Positions 7,701-13,291 of a stretch of 13,291 nt of DNA are shown piece after piece (the stretch's first letter is position 1; each line of letters starts with the position of its first letter). The notes beneath the pieces are model-generated. The model was not told the DNA's origin, did no database searches, and saw only the letters and a program-made list of their open reading frames with translations. Where the stretch lies: assembly GCA_002338515.1 (NCBI GenBank), contig DDIL01000086.1, positions 1-13,291 of the forward strand. The letters run 5' to 3'. This stretch comes from Glaciecola sp. UBA1851. Lineage in GTDB: Bacteria; Pseudomonadota; Gammaproteobacteria; Enterobacterales; Alteromonadaceae. The translations under genes were made by a program, and so were the position numbers.

Positions 7701-8429
7701 TTTACCATAGCACTCATCCTTGCTTTGCATCCAACTAGCTGGCATGCCTTCCAAAATAGGGTGCTCTGTTCTATGCTCAATTAAAAATTCGTGTTTTTTA
7801 CCATGAGCACCCGCACTACCGGGAGTCTTATCAACTATTTTTTTGCCGTTTTCGTCAAAATATATGTACGGCCCATGACTCTCGTCGCGATTACCCCAAC
7901 CACTTAATCCAACTATTTTGTTGTATTCGTCCCAATCTGGAAATGCATTATTAGCAGAATGAACAGCGACGAATCCACCACCATTTGACATATAGTCTTC
8001 AAAAGCTAGTTGAGTTTGTTTGGGCCAAGAGGCCGCTTTGAAACCAAAATTTGACACAACTACATCGTAGTCGCTAAATTTGGGTGAAAAATTGAAATCC
8101 GACTTTGGTTGCTCTACTAACACGCTATTTTTCGAGTTGTGCAAAGACAAATAGGCGGGATGTTCTTCACCACGCCATATTATACTAGTTCGATATACAT
8201 CAACATCAAACAAGCCGGTTTCGGTCAAGTATTGTTTCAACATTACCGTACTTTTTGGCCAAACAATATGGTTGTTTTGACCATCTATTACTAATACCCG
8301 GATTTTATCGCCGTGCTCGGCTGTATTACTCACTTGTTTATCTATATTGCAAGAAAAAACAAGACAAGAAAAAAGCAAAGCTATAAAAGCTCTGCCTTTT
8401 AATTGGTTAAACAATATTGCTATTGCCAT
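4755..8429 (-). CDS. ThuA-GH78 fusion, alpha-L-rhamnosidase lipoprotein
   Basis: The 1224-aa protein joins two modules in one uninterrupted frame. Residues 1-27 are a lipoprotein signal ending LVFSC (Cys27, +2 Asn). Residues about 43-324 are a ThuA-like domain: GFVAVHSAN at 152-160, SGWGNRDESHGP at 176-187, YGKGRVFHTTLGH at 278-290, closing with the tail PDDFPTA that ends many free ThuA proteins. Residues about 346-1224 are a complete GH78 rhamnosidase: an N-terminal beta domain (RFSWKV, YQIQVASSE), a middle beta region with HGYRYIEITG at 757-766, and an (alpha/alpha)6 catalytic domain with DCPQRDERLGWTGD at 821-834, WGDAATIIPYELY at 886-898 and TTTWERW at 1097-1103. By family analogy Glu827 is the acid and Glu1100 the base. 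GH78 enzymes release alpha-L-rhamnose, here presumably from desulfated ulvan oligosaccharides. The start overlaps the GH105 stop by 10 nt, suggesting translational coupling. The ThuA module's role is unknown. Confidence 0.93.
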   Translation of the reverse strand: MAIAILFNQLKGRAFIALLFSCLVFSCNIDKQVSNTAEHGDKIRVLVIDGQNNHIVWPKSTVMLKQYLTETGLFDVDVYRTSIIWRGEEHPAYLSLHNSKNSVLVEQPKSDFNFSPKFSDYDVVVSNFGFKAASWPKQTQLAFEDYMSNGGGFVAVHSANNAFPDWDEYNKIVGLSGWGNRDESHGPYIYFDENGKKIVDKTPGSAGAHGKKHEFLIEHRTEHPILEGMPASWMQSKDECYGKLRGPAQNLTILASALCPINEGGTGRNEPMLMTIEYGKGRVFHTTLGHEQTSFESVGFITTFLRGTQWAASQPITIEVPDDFPTATQSSTRSFVFDNENHSARPLNLKLGEGFDNPIGYYEQIPRFSWKVNPLDRVTEQTAYQIQVASSEDGLSTPDLWDSGKVQSSQTSWVKYDGEKLNSRQAIYWRVRYWGDSESVSQWSFVQTAELGLLSSSDWAGQWIGHPETSLEREPTQETLATPQYLRKNFKLNKPIKQARLYLSAKGLFKAFINGEDVAPSDVMTPGWTPYKKRIESLSYDVSELLHQGDNVLSSKIAGGWYSTRVFKFKEREFLVPARLLAQLEVTYVDGQKETIVSDDSWLATLDGPIRFASIYDGEHYKQSMELPGWMQTDYDIANSPGTWVTTVKEALNDNVLISPKRHAPIRNIEKLPVKSIITSSSDHKNGVVIFDFGQNMVGVPDLNIPVIANQEVQVRYAEALHKGKFYTENYRSAESKNLFMPNESNKVNYRPTFTYHGYRYIEITGFDKSKTPNKNWAKAVVQHSDMKLHESFKSGHAKINQLRQNIEWGLRSNFYDIPLDCPQRDERLGWTGDAQVFLTPSMYLSDVYAFWSAWLQSVREEQTPQGKIPLYIPFVEWINFASSGWGDAATIIPYELYMLTGDKQILHDNYDMMQRWLDFHDSKTTGYISSMNTFGDWLQPFADTSKNNGNRGDTDFKLISTAYYARSVEMTLLSAQALGKQEDVEKLKDLHASIKQAFNQHFFDSELNLKEARETQTTYLLGLAFDLFEPNLVPVARNKLIEHVAKADNHLRTGFLGTPLLLQELQKAGRTDLAFSILFNETYPSWFYSINNGATTTWERWNSYSIEDGFNPQGMNSLNHYAYGSVARWFYEGILGINAVAPGFTHVDIAPQFNKKLKRARGFYETPEGKIEVSWEYISDEVHVSISIPKNTTANFITPNKMQLIDSKATQELGFGEHKFTLR

Positions 8430-9670
8430 TTTGCCATCTCTGAAGCGGCCAGTAACACAGCCCCTGTACCATAAAGCTGAGAGTCTGTTTTCTTAACTGG
8501 ATCAGGAGATTTACCTACATGTTGAACCCAATTTACACGTCCGTCTTCTCCAATTGCGTCTTTCAATGCTTTCCAGCCTTTTTCCACAATCTCTTTAGAG
8601 TTATTATCTGTCAGAATGCCATTATTAACGCCCCACGCTAGTCCATACGTGATAAAACCACTGCCACTGACTTCAGGCGTTTTCACTTTGTTAGGATCCA
8701 TTAATGAAGCAGGCCAGTAGCCTTCTGGAGTCTGCAATTTTAGTAATGCTGCTGCATTTTTCTTATATAATTCGATATAGCGTTCTCTGGAAGGATGACC
8801 CTCAGGTAAATCATCTAGAATAAGAGGTATAGAGGCAAACACCCACCCATTACCACGGCCCCAAAATACAGGTTCACCATTATCACTCTTCATTTCGAAA
8901 TATCGGCTGTCTCTAAAAAACAAGCCATATTCATCTGAAAAAAGATAATCAGCGGTTGCCCAAAATTCAGAATCTGCATATTCAAAGTATTTTGGGTCGC
9001 CTGTAACATTGCTAAGTTTCAACCAAGTTCGTGGCGCCATATAAAGTGCATCAGCCCAGCACCAACGCAATTGACAATTACCTTCATGATGAAAATTACC
9101 AGAGCCACTTGCTGTTCTGTCAAGCATTTCCAAACCCACATTTGGCTTATTCGCTAATATCCAATCGAAGTGTTCTTGGGTAGGTTTATACGCATCTTCA
9201 TTACCCGTTTGTTCGGTTAACCATATATAGGTTTGGCCAATAGCGTGATCATCAGCGTGATAAGGACGCTCAAGCAATAAACCATAGTCTAAGTCTTTAG
9301 CCATATTTTCAACGTAATTGAATAACTCAGGATCTTTTTCAACTTCGAGCCATTTAGTTAATCCAATGTAGAAAGACGCTTGAATCCAAAAATTTGGTTT
9401 TTCAGACTTAGCGCGATGAGATTCGGGTATATAGTGTAAATTACCAAACTGTGCTACTTGCCAATCTGCAATTTTGTTTGCAATATTAAAAGCAGAGTCT
9501 CTGATTTCAGACACTGTCATAGACTGGCTTTGCTGCTCTTGGTATGCTGGTTTCGCAACCTCATTTGATGTGGTTGTATCAGAGGATTGGCCACATCCAG
9601 TTAGAACTGCACCAACCGCTAGTGGTATCACTGCAATTTTTGTAAGTTTTTTAAGCATCATTGTACCCAT
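8420..9670 (-). CDS. GH105 unsaturated uronyl hydrolase, lipoprotein
   Basis: The 416-aa protein matches GH105 (YteR/RmlA-like (alpha/alpha)6 barrel), whose members hydrate and release 4,5-unsaturated uronic acids from the ends made by polysaccharide lyases. Visible landmarks are PYHADDHAIGQ at 136-146, CWADALYMAP at 204-213 with Asp207 as the likely catalytic acid, WGRGNGW at 270-276, and SGSGFITYGLAWGVNNG at 335-351. The N-terminus is a lipoprotein signal with LTGC (Cys26, +2 Gly). Directly after the lyase gene, the expected substrate is unsaturated glucuronyl-rhamnose(sulfate) from ulvan; pectin-type rhamnogalacturonan is the alternative, but the sulfatases argue against it. The start is uncertain: ATGs at 9670, 9661 and 9658 are all in frame, none has a strong ribosome binding site, and starting at the third would still keep the signal peptide. 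It lies 11 nt after the lyase stop and overlaps the next gene. Confidence 0.92.
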   Translation of the reverse strand: MGTMMLKKLTKIAVIPLAVGAVLTGCGQSSDTTTSNEVAKPAYQEQQSQSMTVSEIRDSAFNIANKIADWQVAQFGNLHYIPESHRAKSEKPNFWIQASFYIGLTKWLEVEKDPELFNYVENMAKDLDYGLLLERPYHADDHAIGQTYIWLTEQTGNEDAYKPTQEHFDWILANKPNVGLEMLDRTASGSGNFHHEGNCQLRWCWADALYMAPRTWLKLSNVTGDPKYFEYADSEFWATADYLFSDEYGLFFRDSRYFEMKSDNGEPVFWGRGNGWVFASIPLILDDLPEGHPSRERYIELYKKNAAALLKLQTPEGYWPASLMDPNKVKTPEVSGSGFITYGLAWGVNNGILTDNNSKEIVEKGWKALKDAIGEDGRVNWVQHVGKSPDPVKKTDSQLYGTGAVLLAASEMAKWQ

Positions 9671-9681
9671 AATTAAAATAG

Positions 9682-11112
9682 TTAATTTGCAAATTTTGAT
9701 GTATCTTTCTCTAATGTAGCGTTGCTAATATCTCGTTTGATAGGACCATTTTCCCCAACCAAAATTATTTTCCTGTTTGGGTTTCCCGCCTCTTTTTGAG
9801 CAACGATCATTAACGCGTCTGGATGTGCATTTTGAATAATAGAAGTGATAGAAAAGTTAGTTTTTTCTTTACGTAATAATTCTTTTGCTTGCACGAATGA
9901 TGCGCCATTATCTTGGCTTAAATAATTGATAATCACGCCATCAGAATTATCGTTATCAGCTAAAAGCACATCAATTTTATCGTTTGATCCAAACATAAAG
10001 TCGCCGCGAGAGTCGCCACTATTTTTACCATTTATGCTTGCGCCACCTACCCACTGATCCCCGTCCCAACGCAAATGTCGGGTTTGTTTAGGTCCGCCCG
10101 TTTTCAACCCAATATCATCACCCGCATTAATCACTAAGTGAGGATACCCGTTAGAATCTAAACGAACTGTTCCATTAAACGTCCATTGGTCATTGGTATC
10201 TAACGCTTTTGTTTTAACTTCTGCAATTTCTCTGGTTAGGGGCATAGGTAGCAATTCATTTTCAACATTTTTCCATTCATTAGTCACTGTATTAAATGTC
10301 ATAAAATGAGCGTCGTGCCGCTGAGTAGTGTGTCCACGTTCATCAGGCGCTCCATCTCTATCCCAACAGTAGTGATAATCAAAACTCACTATTATCTCGT
10401 CACCTTCACCTTTTGTTGCAAAGGCATACCATGAATCCACAGCTTGAATATCATCACGTCTTTTATGCTTTAAAAAGGAGACAGGCTCAGCGAAAGTTAA
10501 CCCGTTATCAACCGACTTTTGATACACCCAATCACTTCTGTGAGCGCCGTGTCTATAAAATAAGTAAATATCACCATTGTCCATTTTAATGGCTTGGTTG
10601 TAAGTACCAAACACAGAGATGTTATCAACTTCTTCCCATTCAGTAATATCTAACGGCCGTTTTGAACGTGTGTTTTTATTAGCGCCATGATGTATATTAC
10701 CTAACTCATTTACACCATGGTGCTTATCGCCACCGTGTCCACCGTAAAATATGTGAATGAAACCTTCATCATCTATCAACATGGTAGGCTTACCATGATT
10801 ATCAAACTTAGTTCGACCTTCTCTTCTACCAAGTTCACTCGTACCTGCTCTAAAAGGACCTAACCATTCTTTTGTTTCATGATTATATGAAGCAATATAC
10901 GGGTCTTCAAAAGGTCCTTGATAAGACACATAAGTAATCCCGTCATAATGTATTCCAGCCGGCGTTTGTACAATTGCCAATGGATTACCAGTGCCGTTAT
11001 CCGCAAAGTAATCAACCATTGACCCTTTTTGTGTAACGCTTGAATCAGGCCCGGTAGAACAACCTTGCATGATAAGTACCAAACCTACAGCAACTAGTGA
11101 TTTTATTTTCAT
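9682..11112 (-). CDS. Beta-propeller polysaccharide lyase, PL25/PL24-like, putative ulvan lyase
   Basis: The 476-aa lipoprotein (lipobox MQGC, Cys18, +2 Ser) resembles the BNR-repeat proteins (BNR_4) that include the seven-bladed propeller ulvan lyases PL24 and PL25; its length fits the PL25 enzymes described from Pseudoalteromonas. These cut next to the uronic acid of ulvan by beta-elimination, using His and Tyr side chains. Candidate active-site residues are His126 in YGGHGGDKHHG (123-133), His141/His142, Tyr171 in GTYNQ, Tyr186-Arg187 in LFYRHGAHRSDW and the DYHYCWDRDGAP block at 245-256. Repeated D-x-x-G turn elements (VDNGLTF, SQDNGASF) match propeller blades. It lies 46 nt after the first sulfatase and 11 nt before GH105, whose substrate it would generate. 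GAG lies 9 nt before the ATG. Family assignment is by pattern recall without alignment: lyase is fairly sure, PL25 over PL24 less so. Confidence 0.82.
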   Translation of the reverse strand: MKIKSLVAVGLVLIMQGCSTGPDSSVTQKGSMVDYFADNGTGNPLAIVQTPAGIHYDGITYVSYQGPFEDPYIASYNHETKEWLGPFRAGTSELGRREGRTKFDNHGKPTMLIDDEGFIHIFYGGHGGDKHHGVNELGNIHHGANKNTRSKRPLDITEWEEVDNISVFGTYNQAIKMDNGDIYLFYRHGAHRSDWVYQKSVDNGLTFAEPVSFLKHKRRDDIQAVDSWYAFATKGEGDEIIVSFDYHYCWDRDGAPDERGHTTQRHDAHFMTFNTVTNEWKNVENELLPMPLTREIAEVKTKALDTNDQWTFNGTVRLDSNGYPHLVINAGDDIGLKTGGPKQTRHLRWDGDQWVGGASINGKNSGDSRGDFMFGSNDKIDVLLADNDNSDGVIINYLSQDNGASFVQAKELLRKEKTNFSITSIIQNAHPDALMIVAQKEAGNPNRKIILVGENGPIKRDISNATLEKDTSKFAN

Positions 11113-11158
11113 TATTAACTCAACTTTTTTTCGTGTTTTTATTGTTTATTAAACGCGA

Positions 11159-12577
11159 TTAATTTTTATATTTTTCAAACACATCTAAAAACTCTTTGGC
11201 TTTAGATTTGTACCTAGATTTGGATACTAAATTGTTTGATTCATTTGGATCTTTAATGATGTTGTATAGTTCAAGGGGTGCATCAAAGCCATAGCGAACT
11301 GCCTTATAATCACCTTTCCTTGCTGCTTGATAAGTATCTCCAATCACACCCGAGTTGGGGTCTCCAACTTGTTTTGAAAACTCCCAGTAAAGCAATCTTT
11401 CAGGCATAGTTTCTGGTGAGTCTTTTAGAAGTGGTGCAATAGACACACCATTTGTTCTTACTCGCGGCACAATATTAAGGTCGACGTCTGCAAGCTCAGC
11501 AACGGTGGGCAATACATCAGCAAATGTCCATGGCGTTTCATCTACCCTACCTTCCTTTATTTTAGCTGGCCATTGAACTAGCATAGGAACATGTATACCG
11601 CCATCATATAAGTCGCGCTTTTGTCCCTTGTAAGGAGAGGATGCTTTAAAAAATGATGGATCAGCACCTCCTTCATCATGAGGTCCGTTATCAGAGGTAA
11701 AAATGATTAACGTATTATCCAGTTCACCCTGCTCTTCGAGTGTATCAATAATTTTGCCGACGTAATCATCAAGCGCAGAGACCATACCTGCCATCACTGC
11801 ATTTGGTTTTTCAACTGGCTCTGGATAATACCAAGCATATTTGTCAGCTGGCACACCACCTTTCATACCAGTATAGGGAGTTTCTTTAAAACTATATTGT
11901 TTAGAGTATTCTTCAGGAACAGCTAAATCAGCATGAGGCGTGGTGTAAGCAAGGACAACAAAAAATGGATTATCGCGCTCTTGCTTTATGTACTTAATTG
12001 TTTCATTAGTGAAAAGCTCTGGAGCATAAGCCCCTTTTTTACCAGCCTCATTTTCTTCAATTCGTATTTTTTGACCATCTCGCCACAAAATATGCGGATA
12101 TTGGCGATGGCCTTCTAAAATAGAGTACATTCCAAACCATGTATCAAAACCCATGGCTAGTGGATCTGTTACGCCCATTTTAGAACCAATTGAGTATTTT
12201 CCAAAAAGAGCAGTATCATAATTTGCATGTTTTAGTACATGTGCAAAGGTGACATCAATTTCTTCTAATTGAACAGTATTGGAGTTATTAGACATGTAGC
12301 GACCATCACGTCCAGTGAATAAGGAAACACGCGATGGAGAACATACCGTGTTACCAGAATAAGCATGGTCAAATCGAATACCATTTGCGGCTAAATTATC
12401 TAAGTTAGGAGTTCGAATGGGCGTATTGCCATAGGCTCCTACTTGATTAAAACCTAAATCATCTGTCAATATAAAAAGAATATTAGGTTTATCGCTAGCT
12501 TCAGTTGCTGATACAGCCCCTATGCTTAACATAAGAATTGCTAAAAATTTATAACCTGAACTTAAGACCTTAATCAC
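11159..12577 (-). CDS. Secreted S1-type sulfatase, first gene of the cassette
   Basis: The 472-aa protein is a canonical S1 sulfatase. A Sec signal peptide (about residues 1-24, ending AVSA) exports it; there is no lipobox, unlike the other catalytic proteins here. The formylglycine motif is C-S-P-S-R with Cys79. Metal-site residues are TDD at 38-40 and SDNG at 295-298; FGK (125-127), TTPH (212-215) and PYKG (315-318) supply the usual sulfate-contacting Lys and His. GFDTWFGMYSILEGHRQYPHILWRDG in the middle may hold specificity residues. The C-terminus LELYNIIKDPNESNNL is family-typical and the length normal. It starts with GTG, supported by AAGGTGG 7 nt upstream. It heads the operon behind a candidate activated promoter. 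Probable role: removing sulfate from rhamnose-sulfate residues of ulvan; the position attacked, and whether it acts endo or exo, cannot be read from sequence. Confidence 0.94.
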   Translation of the reverse strand: MIKVLSSGYKFLAILMLSIGAVSATEASDKPNILFILTDDLGFNQVGAYGNTPIRTPNLDNLAANGIRFDHAYSGNTVCSPSRVSLFTGRDGRYMSNNSNTVQLEEIDVTFAHVLKHANYDTALFGKYSIGSKMGVTDPLAMGFDTWFGMYSILEGHRQYPHILWRDGQKIRIEENEAGKKGAYAPELFTNETIKYIKQERDNPFFVVLAYTTPHADLAVPEEYSKQYSFKETPYTGMKGGVPADKYAWYYPEPVEKPNAVMAGMVSALDDYVGKIIDTLEEQGELDNTLIIFTSDNGPHDEGGADPSFFKASSPYKGQKRDLYDGGIHVPMLVQWPAKIKEGRVDETPWTFADVLPTVAELADVDLNIVPRVRTNGVSIAPLLKDSPETMPERLLYWEFSKQVGDPNSGVIGDTYQAARKGDYKAVRYGFDAPLELYNIIKDPNESNNLVSKSRYKSKAKEFLDVFEKYKN

Positions 12578-12584
12578 TTCAACA

Positions 12585-12591
12585 CCACCTT
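12585..12591 (-). promoter_or_regulatory. Strong ribosome binding site fixing a GTG start for the first sulfatase
   Basis: Minus-strand AAGGTGG ends 7 nt before the GTG at 12577-12575. It is the best Shine-Dalgarno match among the cassette genes and supports GTG as the true start, which gives a normal Sec signal peptide. Confidence 0.7.
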
Positions 12592-12642
12592 TTGCAATTA
12601 ATATTCAACACATTAATTTAATTAGTTGTTAAATTTTTACAT

Positions 12643-12671
12643 ATATTACATGAATAGAATGTGACTAAAAA
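12643..12671 (-). promoter_or_regulatory. Candidate promoter of the sulfatase-lyase-GH105-GH78 operon
   Basis: On the minus strand TAATAT (12648-12643) is a 4/6 match to the -10 box, with TTTTTA (12671-12666) 17 nt upstream as a poor -35. The leader would be about 60 nt. A weak -35 directly adjoining phased direct repeats is the layout expected of an activator-dependent promoter; the assignment is tentative. Confidence 0.35.
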
Positions 12672-12705
12672 GAGTTATTTTGATTTTTTATGACTTATTT
12701 TGATT
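12672..12705 (-). promoter_or_regulatory. Two direct repeats 20 bp apart, candidate activator site
   Basis: Minus-strand AATCAAAATAAGTC (12705-12692) and AATCAAAATAACTC (12685-12672) match at 13 of 14 positions and start exactly 20 bp apart, about two helical turns, so a protein would meet both on the same face. The second copy abuts the candidate -35 box. This resembles the tandem half-sites of AraC-type activators. I did not find another good copy in the window's gaps. Confidence 0.45.
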
Positions 12706-12811
12706 GATATTGTGTGATGTAAGATTTTACTGTTTTAAATCATCGGATTATGTTGATACTAAGGTCTGTTGATCTTTACTGTATGAATTTTGAATGAATT
12801 AACACTTAAAT

Positions 12812-12844
12812 AATTGGCGGAAATATAACAATTGCGGAATATAT
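12812..12844. repeat. Imperfect short direct repeat
   Basis: AATTGGCGGAAATATA (12812-12827) and AATTGCGGAATATAT (12830-12844) are near copies 18 bp apart, differing by a deleted G and a deleted A. They lie between the pntB terminator and the candidate operon promoter. Function is unknown and chance in AT-rich DNA is possible. Confidence 0.3.
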
Positions 12845-12940
12845 TCTTCTAACGTTTTACATTTATAGTTAACTGACCTGATAATGGACAACCTATACGC
12901 TTCTTAAAATTACCGCGTTTTATTAAGTATGGATATATCT

Positions 12941-12969
12941 TAATAAAAAGCCCACCGTTAGGTGGGCTT
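12941..12969 (-). terminator. Intrinsic terminator of pntB
   Basis: On the minus strand AAGCCCACC, loop TAAC, GGTGGGCTT form a perfect 9-bp stem (12969-12961 with 12956-12948), followed by TTTATTA after a stem ending in T. It lies about 35 nt past the pntB stop, separating the housekeeping transcript from the cassette downstream. Confidence 0.88.
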
Positions 12970-13003
12970 CTGTTAACCGTCATTATCGGCTTATCTATGT
13001 TGC

Positions 13004-13291
13004 TTAAGCTTCAAGTTGACCAAGTAACTTATCAATACTTGCTTTGGCATCACCGTAAAACATGCGCGTATTTTCTTTATAAAATAAAGGGTTCTCTATA
13101 CCGGAGTACCCTGTACCTTGCCCGCGCTTAGAAACAAACACTTGCTTTGCTTTCCATACTTCAAGTACAGGCATGCCTGCAATTGGTGAATTAGGATCTT
13201 CTTGAGCAGCAGGGTTAACGATATCGTTTGAACCTATTACTATTACCACGTCAGTATTAGGGAAATCATCATTAATTTCATCCATTTCAAG
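13004..13291 (-). CDS. pntB: NAD(P) transhydrogenase subunit beta, C-terminal fragment
   Basis: These are the last 95 codons of PntB, the membrane subunit of proton-pumping NAD(P) transhydrogenase, which moves hydride between NADH and NADP+ at the cost of the proton gradient. Only the C-terminal NADP(H)-binding domain III lies in the window. VIVIGSNDIVNPAAQ, SPIAGMPVLEVWKAK, GYSGIENPLFYKENTRMFYGDAK are close to the enterobacterial protein as I recall it. The frame is open to position 13291, so the Met at 13285 is internal and the true start is outside. The sequence ends normally with LEA and TAA at 13006-13004 and is followed by a strong terminator. It is a core metabolic gene with no evident link to the sugar cassette, and marks one boundary of it. 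Confidence 0.96.
   Translation of the reverse strand, partial: LEMDEINDDFPNTDVVIVIGSNDIVNPAAQEDPNSPIAGMPVLEVWKAKQVFVSKRGQGTGYSGIENPLFYKENTRMFYGDAKASIDKLLGQLEA

Larger units (their letters stand above)
12578..13003. other. Gene-free 426-bp region between pntB and the cassette
   Basis: No convincing coding region lies here. From right to left it holds the pntB terminator (12941-12969), an AT-rich stretch with an imperfect direct repeat (12812-12844), a phased 14-bp direct repeat (12672-12705), a candidate promoter (12643-12671) and the ribosome binding site for the sulfatase (12585-12591). It joins a housekeeping gene to accessory sugar genes and is therefore a possible insertion boundary, though no integrase, tRNA or att-like duplication is visible. 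Confidence 0.7.

Noticed and set aside
7360..7710. Plus-strand open frame of 116 codons
   Set aside because: It lies wholly inside the ThuA-GH78 gene in the opposite direction, has no recognisable motif and is an antisense shadow.
9474..9719. Plus-strand open frame of 81 codons across the GH105 start and lyase end
   Set aside because: It is antisense to two well-supported genes, with no ribosome binding site or family motif.
12749..12796. Tiny plus-strand ATG frame of about 15 codons in the large gap
   Set aside because: It lacks a ribosome binding site and any similarity cue and is expected by chance.
13004..13285. A 93-aa gene starting at the ATG at 13285
   Set aside because: The frame continues to the window edge and the sequence is the C-terminus of PntB, so this Met is internal.

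Overview
The window looks like marine gammaproteobacterial chromosome, probably Alteromonadales (Colwellia, Pseudoalteromonas, Paraglaciecola or a relative). The DNA is AT-rich, the pntB end at the right edge is close to the enterobacterial protein, and the rest is a sugar-degradation cassette typical of bacteria living on green algae. No ribosomal RNA, tRNA, CRISPR array or insertion sequence is visible. Genus-level placement is inference.

Layout: every gene is on the minus strand, so transcription runs from high to low coordinates. At the right edge (13291-13004) is the 3' end of pntB, followed by a clear intrinsic terminator (12941-12969). A 426-bp gap (12578-13003) holds a candidate activator-type promoter. 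Next come five tightly packed genes: S1-type sulfatase (12577-11159), beta-propeller polysaccharide lyase resembling PL25/PL24 ulvan lyases (11112-9682), GH105 unsaturated uronyl hydrolase (9670-8420), a ThuA-GH78 alpha-L-rhamnosidase fusion (8429-4755) and a second sulfatase (4726-3326). The spacings are 46, 11, -10 and 28 nt, so they probably form one operon. After gaps of 175 and 165 nt follow a secreted stand-alone ThuA protein (3150-2371) and a 291-aa lipoprotein of unknown function (2205-1330). After another 156 nt a DUF1800 gene (1173 to beyond position 1) runs off the left edge.

Proposed joint function: dismantling of ulvan, the sulfated rhamnose/uronic-acid polysaccharide of Ulva. 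The lyase would cut next to the uronic acid and leave an unsaturated end. GH105 would remove that unsaturated uronyl group. The two sulfatases would strip sulfate, expected on rhamnose, and the GH78 enzyme would release rhamnose. Both ThuA domains are of unknown activity. All seven cassette products carry export signals. Five are lipoproteins and none has Asp after the lipid-modified Cys, which suggests an outer-membrane-anchored set. No TonB receptor, regulator, sulfatase-activating enzyme or cytoplasmic rhamnose/uronate pathway gene lies in the window, so the locus must extend further or rely on genes elsewhere.

The most unusual points are the fusion of an apparently complete ThuA protein to a complete GH78, a second free ThuA in the same cluster, the Cys-Arg-Pro-Ser-Leu active-site motif of the second sulfatase, the unrecognised lipoprotein, and two candidate regulatory sites: a 20-bp-phased direct repeat ahead of the operon and a palindrome overlapping a TATAAT box.
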